Below are positions 25,454 to 33,785 of a DNA stretch of 64,000 nt, piece by piece (position 1 is the stretch's first letter; each line of letters opens with the position of its first letter). Location of the stretch: assembly GCF_003813865.1 (NCBI RefSeq), contig NZ_RMVG01000003.1:62001-126000 (forward strand). The letters are read 5' to 3'. The notes below the pieces were generated by a model. The model had not been told where the DNA came from, did not search any database, and saw only the letters and a list, made by a program, of their open reading frames with translations. The DNA comes from Candidatus Pantoea deserta (GTDB lineage: Bacteria; Pseudomonadota; Gammaproteobacteria; Enterobacterales; Enterobacteriaceae). The position numbers were made by a program, and so were the translations under genes.

Positions 25454-27040
25454 ATGAGTAAAAATGATAACAACGCGCTGACGCGCATGCTGACCGAAGG
25501 CACGCTGTCACGCCGCGGCCTGATGAAAATGCTCTCCGCCGGCGCGGTAATGAGCAGCGGGATTATTGGCTTTCCACAGCTGGGCTTCGCCGCAGAAACC
25601 CCGGTGAAAGGCGGCAAGCTACGCGCCGCGATGTCAAACGCCTCTGCCACCGATACGCTGGACCCCGCCAAAGCCAACAACAGCGGCGACTATACCCGCC
25701 AGTGCATGTTTTACAACGGCCTGACCGAGCTGGACAAAGATCTGAAAGCCTTGCCCGCGCTGGCGACATCGCTGGACTCCAGCGACGGCATCACCTGGCA
25801 GATCAAGCTGCGCAGCGGCGTCACCTTTCACGACGGCAAACCGCTTACCGCCAGGGATGTGATCTATTCGCTCAGCCGCCACAAAGACCCGGCGGTCGCC
25901 TCCAACGCCTTTAAGATTGCCGATCAGTTCAAGACCCTTAACGCGGTCAGCGACAGCGAAGTGCAGCTGGTGCTGAGCCAGGCGAACTTCGATCTGCCCT
26001 ATATCCTCGCCGCGCCGCCGTTCCTGATTGTGCAGGACGGCACCAGAGATTTTACCAAAGGCATCGGCACCGGGCCTTATGTCTGTAAAGAGTTCTCGCC
26101 GGGCGTGCGCTCGGTGGGCAGCAAAAACCCCAACTACTTCAAGCCAGGCCTGCCGCACCTCGATGAGGTAGAGCTTCTGGGCGTCACCGACCAGGCGGCG
26201 CGCGTTAATGCGCTGATGTCGGGCGATCTGCATATCGTCTCGACGCTGAGCGCCAACGACTGCAAGCGCATCAAGGCCACCAGCGACTTTGGCGTGCTTG
26301 AGAGTAAATCGGGCATGTACACCAACCTGATTGTGCGCACTGACATTAAACCGGGCAGCAGCGAAGATTTTGTGCTGGCGCTCAAGTATCTTCAGCCGCG
26401 CGAAATGCTGGTGAAAACCGTGCTGCAAGGCTACGGCGACGTCAGCAACGACACGCCGGTGCCGCCGTGGCACCCGCTGTATAACGCCGACCTGAAACCG
26501 CGCCCGCTGGACGTCGAAAAAGCCCGATTCCATATCGAGAAAGCGGGAATGAAGGGCGCAACGGTAGAGATTATTACCACGCCAAACATTGAGGGGGCGG
26601 TGGAGGGCGGCCAGCTCATTCAGCAGGTGTCGCGCAACGCGGGCATCAACGTTAAGGTGCGTCGCGTGCCTTATGACGGCTACTGGTCGACGCACTGGAC
26701 CAAAGATCCGGTGGGCTACGGCTCTATCAACCCGCGCCCGACGCTGGATATGCTCTTTTCGCAGTTCTATCTCTCTGGCGCGCCGAACAACGAATCCGGC
26801 TGGAAGAATCCTCAGTTTGACCAGCTGGTGGTCGCCGCGCGCGGCGAGCGCGACCAGGCGAAGCGCAAGCAGATGTATGGCGATATGCAGAAGCTGATCT
26901 ACGACCACTGCGGCACCATCATCCCGACCTTTATCAGCTCTACCGACGGCTTTAGCAAAAAGGTAAAAGGCGTCGAGGCCTGGCCATCCGGCATGATGAT
27001 GGGCTACCGCTTCCACGAATTCGCCTGGCTGTCCGCTTAA
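25454..27040 (+). CDS. Dipeptide/oligopeptide-type ABC transporter substrate-binding protein (Tat signal)
   Basis: 528 aa, SBP family 5 (DppA/OppA). The N-terminus has a twin-arginine signal, SRRGLMK with Arg20-Arg21, then a hydrophobic stretch ending GFAAE, so it is probably exported folded by Tat. Family blocks include DTLDPAKANNSGDYTRQCMF, ITWQIKLRSGVTFHDG, GTGPYVCKEF and the C-terminal PTFISSTDGFSKKV. The gene sits between the PuuB-like oxidase and two permease genes. Members bind peptides, opines, nickel complexes and other amines; here the ligand is presumably the substrate of the pathway. Confidence 0.9.
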   Translation: MSKNDNNALTRMLTEGTLSRRGLMKMLSAGAVMSSGIIGFPQLGFAAETPVKGGKLRAAMSNASATDTLDPAKANNSGDYTRQCMFYNGLTELDKDLKALPALATSLDSSDGITWQIKLRSGVTFHDGKPLTARDVIYSLSRHKDPAVASNAFKIADQFKTLNAVSDSEVQLVLSQANFDLPYILAAPPFLIVQDGTRDFTKGIGTGPYVCKEFSPGVRSVGSKNPNYFKPGLPHLDEVELLGVTDQAARVNALMSGDLHIVSTLSANDCKRIKATSDFGVLESKSGMYTNLIVRTDIKPGSSEDFVLALKYLQPREMLVKTVLQGYGDVSNDTPVPPWHPLYNADLKPRPLDVEKARFHIEKAGMKGATVEIITTPNIEGAVEGGQLIQQVSRNAGINVKVRRVPYDGYWSTHWTKDPVGYGSINPRPTLDMLFSQFYLSGAPNNESGWKNPQFDQLVVAARGERDQAKRKQMYGDMQKLIYDHCGTIIPTFISSTDGFSKKVKGVEAWPSGMMMGYRFHEFAWLSA

Positions 27041-27063
27041 CCTCTTTACGCTGGAGAACGCCG

Positions 27064-28020
27064 ATGAACCGATACATGATGTTCCTGATTGCCCGGCGCA
27101 CCGGCGCCGGCATCCTGACCTTGCTTATCGTCTCAGCGGTGGTGTTTTTTATCACCAGCCTGCTGCCGGGCGACGCGGCGCAGATGATCCTCGGACAAAA
27201 CGCCACGCCGGAAACCGTGGCGGCGCTGCGCGCCCAGCTGGGGCTGGATCAGCCGCTGCTGCTGCGCTACTTCAGCTGGCTGGGCGGTATGCTACAGGGC
27301 GATTTCGGCACCTCGTTCGCCAGTCATCTGCCGGTCACGCAGCTGGTGGCGCAGCGTATTCCGGCCACCTTTGAACTGGCGGCGATCACCACGCTGATCT
27401 GTGTGCCGCTGGCGCTGATCATCGGCATTGCCGCGGCGATGAAGCGCGGTTCGCTGCTGGACCGCGCGCTGGTGGTCAGCACCATGGCGATGGTGGCGGT
27501 GCCGGAATTTCTGGTGGCGACCGTGGCGGTGCTGATCTTCGCCGTGAAGCTGCACTGGGTGTCGGCGATGTCTTTCGGCTCGCCGAATATGGATTTGGTC
27601 AGCTACCTGAAGGCCTATGCGCTGCCGGTGCTGACGCTGTGCTGTGTGCTGGTGGCGCAGATGGCGCGCATGACGCGCGCCGCCATTATTAATCAGCTCG
27701 ATAGCCCTTATCTGGAGATGGCGCTGCTGAAAGGCGTCTCGCCGCTGCGCGCGGTACTGCGTCACGCCTTGCCGAACGCCGTTGGTCCTATCGCCAACGC
27801 CATTTCGCTCAGCCTCTCCTATCTGTTCGGCGGCGTCATCATCATCGAAACCATCTTTAGCTATCCCGGCCTCGCCAGCCAGCTGGTGGACGCGGTCAGC
27901 AATCGCGATCTGCCGGTGGTGCAGTTTTGCGTGATGCTGTTCGCCGGTTGCTATCTGGTGCTGCTGCTGCTGGCTGACGTGCTGACTATCGCCTTTAACC
28001 CGAAATGGAGAAGCGCATGA
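27064..28020 (+). CDS. DppB-type ABC transporter permease
   Basis: 318 aa with six hydrophobic segments; the N-terminal FLIARRTGAGILTLLIVSAV and DAAQMILGQNATPE are the usual DppB/OppB opening, and LLKGVSPLRAVLRHALPNA is the coupling loop. It begins 23 bp after the binding-protein gene behind TGGAGAA, and its stop overlaps the start of the next permease gene (ATGA). With DppC- and DppDF-type partners it forms a complete importer. Confidence 0.92.
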   Translation: MNRYMMFLIARRTGAGILTLLIVSAVVFFITSLLPGDAAQMILGQNATPETVAALRAQLGLDQPLLLRYFSWLGGMLQGDFGTSFASHLPVTQLVAQRIPATFELAAITTLICVPLALIIGIAAAMKRGSLLDRALVVSTMAMVAVPEFLVATVAVLIFAVKLHWVSAMSFGSPNMDLVSYLKAYALPVLTLCCVLVAQMARMTRAAIINQLDSPYLEMALLKGVSPLRAVLRHALPNAVGPIANAISLSLSYLFGGVIIIETIFSYPGLASQLVDAVSNRDLPVVQFCVMLFAGCYLVLLLLADVLTIAFNPKWRSA

Positions 28021-28865
28021 ATACCTTACTTCCCGTTCGTTTCTTTCAGTCACTGTCAGTCTCTGGACGGCTGGGCCTGGCGGTGTCGATTTTCTGGCTG
28101 CTGCTGGCGGTGTTCGGCAACCAGCTGGCGCCGCACAACGTTGAGGATATTGGCGGCGGCCCGCTGTTTGGCGGCTTTACCGCTGACAACTGGCTCGGCA
28201 CCGACGCGCTGGGCCGTGATATTCTCAGCCGCATCTTATACGGCGCGAAATTCTCTATCGGCCTGGCGCTGGGCGCGGCTATCGGCGCCAGCCTGATCGG
28301 CACGCTGCTGGCGCTGCTGGCGGCCGTCACCGGCCGCTGGCTGGAGGAGATTCTGGGCCGCGTCAACGACGCCATGCTGGTCCTGCCGGGCAAAGTGCTG
28401 TCGCTGATGATTGTCGCGGTGTTTGGTTCCTCGCTGCCGATGCTGCTGCTCACCGCCATCTTTACCTACTGGCCGGGGGCGTTCCGTATCGCCTTCGCCA
28501 TGGCGGGCAGCCTGCGCAATATGGACTATGTACGCGCTTCGCGGCTGCGCGGCGAGAGCCGCTGGTATATCGCCATTCATGACATCCTGCCCAATATGGT
28601 GCACCCGATGCTGGCCGACTTCGGTCTGCGCTTTGTCTATATCGTGCTGCTGCTTAGCGGCCTGAGTTTCCTCGGTCTTGGCGTCCAGCCGCCCTATGCC
28701 GACTGGGGTACGCTGGTGCGCGAGAATATTCAGGGGCTGTTCGACGGTTCGCCCGCCGTTCTGATGCCTGCGCTGGCGATTGCCAGCCTGACTATAGGCG
28801 CGAATCTGTTTATCGACAGCCTGCAACAGATGCGTCCGCTGACGCTGGCGAAGGAGGGCGTATGA
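28017..28865 (+). CDS. DppC-type ABC transporter permease
   Basis: 282 aa from ATG 28017, which overlaps the previous stop by 4 bp; an ATG at 28005 in the same frame is less likely. DppC signatures: NWLGTDALGRDILSRILYGA early, RASRLRGESRWYIAIHDILP as coupling loop, and LSFLGLGVQPPYADWGTLV. Its TGA overlaps the ATG of the ATPase gene. It pairs with the DppB-type protein as heterodimeric membrane channel. Confidence 0.92.
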   Translation: MNTLLPVRFFQSLSVSGRLGLAVSIFWLLLAVFGNQLAPHNVEDIGGGPLFGGFTADNWLGTDALGRDILSRILYGAKFSIGLALGAAIGASLIGTLLALLAAVTGRWLEEILGRVNDAMLVLPGKVLSLMIVAVFGSSLPMLLLTAIFTYWPGAFRIAFAMAGSLRNMDYVRASRLRGESRWYIAIHDILPNMVHPMLADFGLRFVYIVLLLSGLSFLGLGVQPPYADWGTLVRENIQGLFDGSPAVLMPALAIASLTIGANLFIDSLQQMRPLTLAKEGV

Positions 28866-30526
28866 ACGTCATGCCGCATACCGCAATGCCGGTGATTTCC
28901 GTAGATAAGTTGCGCGTGACGGCGCAGAGCGATCGGGGCGAACCGATCGATCTGGTGTCCGATATTCGTTTTACCGTGCAGAAAGGAGAAGTGCTGGCGC
29001 TGATTGGCGAGTCTGGCTCCGGCAAGACCACCATCGCCATGGCGCTGATGGGCTATGCGCGCCACGGCTGCCGCATCGCCGAAGGCACTATCCACGTCGC
29101 GGGCGTTGACGTTAACAGCCTCAGCCCGCAGCAGTTGAGGGAGTTTCGCGGCAACAAAGTGGCCTATATCGCGCAGAGCGCGGCGGCCTCGTTTAATCCG
29201 GGCATGAAGATCATCGACCAGGTCATTGAGCCGGTGGTAATCCACGGCACCATGACGCGCAAAGAGGCCAGGGCCAAAGCGGTGGCGCTGTTCCGCGATC
29301 TGGCGCTCCCGAATCCCGACACCATCGGCGACCGCTGGCCGCATCAGGTCTCTGGCGGCCAGCTACAGCGTCTGATGACCGCTATGGCGCTGATTGGCGA
29401 CCCCGACGTGGTGATCCTTGACGAGCCGACCACGGCGCTCGACGTCACTACGCAGGTTGAAGTGCTGAAGGCCTTTCGCCGCGTGGTGGCGCAGCGCGGC
29501 GTCACGGCGATTTACGTCAGCCACGATCTTGCGGTTGTCGCCCAGATGGCGGATCGCATTCTGGTGCTGCTGCGCGGGCAGATCGCCGAGTATGGCACCA
29601 CCGAACGGCTGATCGGCGCGCCGCAGGCGGATTACACGCGCCTGCTGATGGATGCGGCGCGGCAGAAAGAGCGGCCCAGCCCATGGCATGCGAAGAACGA
29701 CGACGTGCAGCCGCTGCTGGAGGTGCGCGATCTCTGCGCCGGTTATGGCCCGCGCGGCAGCGATGGTCAGCCGAAAATTCGCATCCTCGAAGATATTCAT
29801 CTCCGGCTGTGGAAAGGTCAGGCCATCGGCATTATCGGCGAATCAGGATCGGGCAAAACCACGCTGGCGCACGCCATCGCCGGACTCAACGCCCCCTGTC
29901 ACGGCCATATATTGTTTAACGGGCACTATATCGCGGGCGATATGCACAAGCGGCCTGACAACGAACTGCGCCGCATTCAGTATGTGTTTCAGATGGCGGA
30001 TACCGCGCTTAACCCGGCGCACAGCGTCGAGCGCATCCTGGCGCGGCCGCTGGCGCTGTTTCACGGGCTGCGCGGGCAGGCGCTGACCCAGCGCCTGCAT
30101 CAGCTGCTGGATCTGGTGAAGCTGCCGCGCAGCGTATTGTGGCGGCGTCCCTGGGCGCTCTCCGGCGGGCAGAAACAGCGGGTTAATCTGGCGCGCGCGC
30201 TGGCGGCGGAGCCGGATCTGATTCTGTGCGATGAAGTCACCTCGGCGCTGGATACCGTGGTCGCGGCGGCGGTGCTGGATCTGATCGGCGAGCTGCGGCG
30301 CGAGCTGGGCCTGTCGGTGCTGTTTATCAGCCACGATATGCACGCGGTCCGCGCGGTGTGCGACAACATCGTCGTGATGAAGTCCGGACGCATCGTTACC
30401 CAGCTGGCGCGAGAAGATTACGACAAACCGACCAGCGAGCTTTACTTTGAGCGCCTGAAACGCGCCGTGCCGGAGCTGCGGCAGGGGTGGCTCGACGAGC
30501 ACGAAGAGATTCTTAAAGCGGAATAG
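28862..30526 (+). CDS. Fused DppD-DppF type ABC transporter ATP-binding protein
   Basis: 554 aa made of two complete ATPase domains. Domain 1 (about 10-265): [30 protein letters not shown]. Domain 2 (about 285-540): [29 protein letters not shown]. In E. coli Dpp and Opp these are two separate proteins; the fused form occurs in many peptide or glutathione-type importers (GsiA). The gene is coupled to the permease gene by ATGA and ends the import unit of the locus. About 140 bp of non-coding DNA with a REP-like palindrome follow. Confidence 0.92.
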   Translation: MNVMPHTAMPVISVDKLRVTAQSDRGEPIDLVSDIRFTVQKGEVLALIGESGSGKTTIAMALMGYARHGCRIAEGTIHVAGVDVNSLSPQQLREFRGNKVAYIAQSAAASFNPGMKIIDQVIEPVVIHGTMTRKEARAKAVALFRDLALPNPDTIGDRWPHQVSGGQLQRLMTAMALIGDPDVVILDEPTTALDVTTQVEVLKAFRRVVAQRGVTAIYVSHDLAVVAQMADRILVLLRGQIAEYGTTERLIGAPQADYTRLLMDAARQKERPSPWHAKNDDVQPLLEVRDLCAGYGPRGSDGQPKIRILEDIHLRLWKGQAIGIIGESGSGKTTLAHAIAGLNAPCHGHILFNGHYIAGDMHKRPDNELRRIQYVFQMADTALNPAHSVERILARPLALFHGLRGQALTQRLHQLLDLVKLPRSVLWRRPWALSGGQKQRVNLARALAAEPDLILCDEVTSALDTVVAAAVLDLIGELRRELGLSVLFISHDMHAVRAVCDNIVVMKSGRIVTQLAREDYDKPTSELYFERLKRAVPELRQGWLDEHEEILKAE

Positions 30527-30570
30527 GGCTATCCTGCTTGCCAGATTGTCCTCAGGCAGTGCGCGCCATC

Positions 30571-30592
30571 CTCACGTACTTCAGTACGCGCC
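30571..30592. repeat. REP-like palindromic element
   Basis: CACGTACTTCAGTACGCG contains CGTACT-TC-AGTACG, in the 140-bp gap between the ATPase and the second oxidoreductase gene. Short elements with this core (CACGTACT...AGTACG) recur between genes in Pantoea-type genomes, to my knowledge. Only one copy is in this window, so its repetitive nature cannot be shown here. Confidence 0.4.
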
Positions 30593-30668
30593 GGGGCTGC
30601 GCGCTGGCCGTGAACAGGCTGGCTGCGCCGATAACGCCTTCACCGAATACAGACGAGGTTATAACGCT

Positions 30669-32000
30669 ATGCCCGCTCCACTCCGCTATGTACAGGACAG
30701 CGCAGATTTCCCCGACGCCGCCGATGTGGTGATTATCGGCGCTGGTATCGCCGGCGCTGCCGCCGCCTGGGAACTGACGAAAAAAGGGCTAAAGGTGGCG
30801 CTGCTGGAAAAGGGCCTGGTCGGGGCTGAGCAGTCGAGCCGCAACTGGGGCTGGTGCCGCCAGCAGAACCGCGACGAACGTGAGCTGCCGCTGATCATCT
30901 ATGCGCTTCAGCGCTGGGGCGAGCTGGCGCAGGAAACCGGCGAAGAACTGGGCTTTCGCCGCAGCGGGCTGGTGTATGCCACGCGCAGCGAGGCGGATAT
31001 TGCCGCCTGGGAGCGCTGGAACCGCATGGCGAAAAATTACGACGTGCGCAGCGAAATCCTCACGGCAGAGGCGGCGAAGGCGATGACGCCGGGCAGCACG
31101 ACGCGCTGGCTCGGCGGCGTCTCGTCGCCCACCGACGGCCATGCCGAGCCGCGCCTCGCCGCCCCTGGATTAGCCATCGCCGCGCAGCGTCTTGGCGCGC
31201 AGGTGTTCCAGCAGTGCGCGGTGCGCGGACTGGATATTGCCGCCGGACGCGTCAGCGGCGTCTTAACCGAGCGCGGCTTAATTAAAACCAGCCGGGTGAT
31301 CTGCGCCGCAGGCGCATGGACCTCAATGTTCTGCCGCCGTCACGGCATCGATCTGCCGCTCGGCAACGTCATCGGCACGGCATTTCGCACCCAGCCTGGT
31401 ACGCAGGCGATAGCGATGCCGCTCTACACGCCGGGCTTCGCCTGCCGACCGCAGGCTGACGGCAGCTATACCGTTTCAGTATCCGGACGAGGACGGCTGG
31501 AGCCTGGCGCGCAGGGCATTCGCTATGCGCGTCAGTTCTATCCCACCTTTAAAAGCCGCCGTAAAAATCTGCGTGTGAATCTCGGCGTGAAACCCTTCTT
31601 TCACGGTCCCGAAGCGCTCGGCGGCTGGGCTTTCGACCGTGAATCGCCGTTCGAACGCGCGCGCATCCTCGATCCCGCCGCCGACGCGACTGTTGTGCAG
31701 GCGGGCTTAGCTGCGATGCGCGCAGAGTATCCGGCGCTGGCCGGGCTGAAACTGGCGCAGGCGTGGGGCGGCATGATCGACAGCACCCCCGACGCCATTC
31801 CGGTTATCTCTACCGTGGCGGCGCTGCCGGGGCTGGTGCTGTCGGCAGGCTACAGCGCCCACGGCTTCGGCATCGGGCCGGGCGCAGGACGGCTGGCCGC
31901 CGATCTCGCCGCCGGCGACACGCCGATTGTTGATGCTACACCCTATCGCTACAGCCGTCTGGTTGACGGCAGCGCACTTGAAACGCCAGGCATGATGTAA
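30669..32000 (+). CDS. Second FAD-dependent oxidoreductase of the DAO superfamily
   Basis: 443 aa. I start at ATG 30669 (MPAPLRYVQ), after GACGAGG; the longer open frame from 30546 runs through the intergenic palindrome. FAD-binding VVIIGAGIAGAAAAWEL is at about residues 20-36, followed by the RNWGWCRQQNRDERELPL block and the C-terminal GLVLSAGYSAHGFGIGPGAG. This D-amino-acid-oxidase-fold branch oxidises secondary amines or N-substituted amino acids. It differs clearly from the PuuB-like protein 5 kb upstream, so the locus carries two distinct amine oxidases, possibly for consecutive steps or different stereoisomers. Confidence 0.87.
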   Translation: MPAPLRYVQDSADFPDAADVVIIGAGIAGAAAAWELTKKGLKVALLEKGLVGAEQSSRNWGWCRQQNRDERELPLIIYALQRWGELAQETGEELGFRRSGLVYATRSEADIAAWERWNRMAKNYDVRSEILTAEAAKAMTPGSTTRWLGGVSSPTDGHAEPRLAAPGLAIAAQRLGAQVFQQCAVRGLDIAAGRVSGVLTERGLIKTSRVICAAGAWTSMFCRRHGIDLPLGNVIGTAFRTQPGTQAIAMPLYTPGFACRPQADGSYTVSVSGRGRLEPGAQGIRYARQFYPTFKSRRKNLRVNLGVKPFFHGPEALGGWAFDRESPFERARILDPAADATVVQAGLAAMRAEYPALAGLKLAQAWGGMIDSTPDAIPVISTVAALPGLVLSAGYSAHGFGIGPGAGRLAADLAAGDTPIVDATPYRYSRLVDGSALETPGMM

Positions 32001-32010
32001 GGAGCACCGC

Positions 32011-32859
32011 ATGACCGCAATTTTTCGCGCGATGACCGCGCAGGATCTGGAACACTGCTACCGCATGACGCAGCAGCTGAAATGGCCGCATCGCCCTGAA
32101 GACTGGCAGCAGGCGCTGGCGCTGGGCGAGGGCGTCGTGATTGAAGAGAGGGGCAAGCTGCTGGGCAGCGCGATCCTCTGGCGCTGGGGCGAGCGCGCCG
32201 CCACTATCGGCCTGGTGATTGTCGATAATCAGCAGCAGGGGCGTGGGTTGGGTAAACAGCTCATGCTGACCCTGCTGGAAAAAGTTCCGGACCATAACGT
32301 GCGGCTGCACGCCACTGAGATGGGCAAAGGGCTGTATGAAAAGCTCGGCTTTGTCGCCACAGGGCAGATTTTTCAGCACCAGACGCGCTCGCTGGAGAGC
32401 GTGCCCTCAGTCATGATCCCGACGGGACTGACGCTGCGCCGCGCGCAGGCGCAGGACGCGCCCGCGCTGACCGCGCTCGATCGGCAGGCGCACGGCATGC
32501 TGCGTCCTCAGCTGATCGCGCATATCGTCGGTCAGCATCAGACCGTGCTGCTGGAGGACGTGCAGGCTAAGGTTCAGGGCTTTGCCAGCCTGCGCCGCTT
32601 CGGCCACGGCTGGGCGATTGGCCCGATCATCGCTGCGGATTTACCGGTCGCTCAGGCGCTGGTCGCCTCGCTGATGCAGGGACTACGCGGCGAGTTTGTG
32701 CGTATTGATACCGATGCCGCGCTGCCGCTGGCGGCCTGGCTCGCCACGCTGGGGCTGGCGCAGGTGGATAACCCCACCACGATGGTGCGCGGCACGCCCT
32801 GGATGCCGCAGGCGGGCGGCATGCAGGCCTTTGGCCTGATGACTCAGGCGATGGCCTGA
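32011..32859 (+). CDS. Tandem GNAT-family N-acetyltransferase
   Basis: 282 aa. The N-terminal half is a standard GNAT domain: IGLVIVDNQQQGRGLGKQLM is the acetyl-CoA pyrophosphate loop (about residues 67-86) and LYEKLGFVATG the last strand. The C-terminal half (from about 143, LRRAQAQDAPALTALDRQ) starts a second GNAT-like domain lacking an obvious CoA loop. It begins 10 bp after the oxidoreductase gene behind AAGGAG and shares an A (TGATG) with the next gene. It could acetylate a pathway amine, giving the amidohydrolase downstream its substrate, or serve detoxification. Confidence 0.82.
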   Translation: MTAIFRAMTAQDLEHCYRMTQQLKWPHRPEDWQQALALGEGVVIEERGKLLGSAILWRWGERAATIGLVIVDNQQQGRGLGKQLMLTLLEKVPDHNVRLHATEMGKGLYEKLGFVATGQIFQHQTRSLESVPSVMIPTGLTLRRAQAQDAPALTALDRQAHGMLRPQLIAHIVGQHQTVLLEDVQAKVQGFASLRRFGHGWAIGPIIAADLPVAQALVASLMQGLRGEFVRIDTDAALPLAAWLATLGLAQVDNPTTMVRGTPWMPQAGGMQAFGLMTQAMA

Positions 32860-33785
32860 TGCAGATCCTCTATAAATCCGATCCCCAGCGCGGCGCGCTG
32901 TGGCAGCAGTGGCTGGCGCAGCACGCGCCTGATATTCAGCTGCATCTCTGGCCTGAGACCGGCAATCCGCACGAGATTGAGATGCTAATCGCCTGGCAGC
33001 CGCCGGAAAACATGATGGAGACCTTTCCCGGCCTGAAAGCGCTGCTGTCGGTGGGCGCAGGCGCGGATCAGTTTGATCTCAGCGCGCTGCCGCCCGACCT
33101 GCCGGTGGTGCGCATGATTGAACCTGGCCTGACGCAGGGCATGGTGGAGTACGTCACCTTTGCGGTGCTCGGCCTTCATCGCGATATGCCGCGCTACCTG
33201 CAACAGCAGCGCGACGCGCGGTGGCAGGCGCACAGCGTCAGGCCCGCCGCGGCGCGGCGCGTTGGCGTAATGGGGCTGGGCGAGCTGGGGCAGGCGTCGC
33301 TGCGCCAGCTGGTTTCGCTCGGCTTTGACTGCGCCGGCTGGAGCCGTACGCCGCGTGAGATTGAGGGCGCGACGTGCTTTCACGGCGCGGATCGGCTGGG
33401 CGCGTTTCTGGCGCGCAGCGATATTCTGGTCTGTTTGCTGCCGTTGACGGCGGAGACGCGCGGCCTGCTTAACCACGATCTTTTCCGTCAGCTGCCCGCA
33501 GGCGCCGCGCTGGTACAGGCGGGGCGCGGGGCGCAGCTTCATCACAACGATCTGCTGGCGGCGCTCGACAGCGGCCAGCTGAGCGCAGCGGTAATTGACG
33601 TCACCGATCCGGAACCGCTGCCGTCCACCCATCCATTCTGGCGTCATCCCGCTATCTGGCTGACGCCGCATATCGCCAGCCAGACGCAGGCCGACAGCGC
33701 TGCGGCCGCGCTGCTGGAGAACCTGCGGCGCTACCAGCGCGGCGAGCCGATGAAAGGCCTGATCGATCGCGCACGAGGTTACTGA
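32859..33785 (+). CDS. D-isomer 2-hydroxyacid dehydrogenase (GhrA-like)
   Basis: 308 aa, size and order of motifs as in glyoxylate/hydroxypyruvate reductase A. The NAD(P)-binding motif is VGVMGLGELGQASLRQL (about residues 128-144); LPLTAETRGLLN and GAALVQAGRGAQL follow, then the catalytic Glu in VTDPEPLPSTHPFW and the His in LTPHIASQTQ. It reduces 2-oxoacids such as glyoxylate or hydroxypyruvate, or other 2-keto acids. One-base overlaps on both sides couple it to the GNAT and amidohydrolase genes. In this pathway it would act on an oxoacid released by amine oxidation or transamination. Confidence 0.88.
   Translation: MQILYKSDPQRGALWQQWLAQHAPDIQLHLWPETGNPHEIEMLIAWQPPENMMETFPGLKALLSVGAGADQFDLSALPPDLPVVRMIEPGLTQGMVEYVTFAVLGLHRDMPRYLQQQRDARWQAHSVRPAAARRVGVMGLGELGQASLRQLVSLGFDCAGWSRTPREIEGATCFHGADRLGAFLARSDILVCLLPLTAETRGLLNHDLFRQLPAGAALVQAGRGAQLHHNDLLAALDSGQLSAAVIDVTDPEPLPSTHPFWRHPAIWLTPHIASQTQADSAAAALLENLRRYQRGEPMKGLIDRARGY

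Noticed and set aside
25634..27016. Long antisense open frame (460 codons) opposite the Dpp-type binding-protein gene
   Set aside because: Arg/His/Ala-rich sequence without family signatures; a by-product of GC-rich codon use in the real gene on the other strand.
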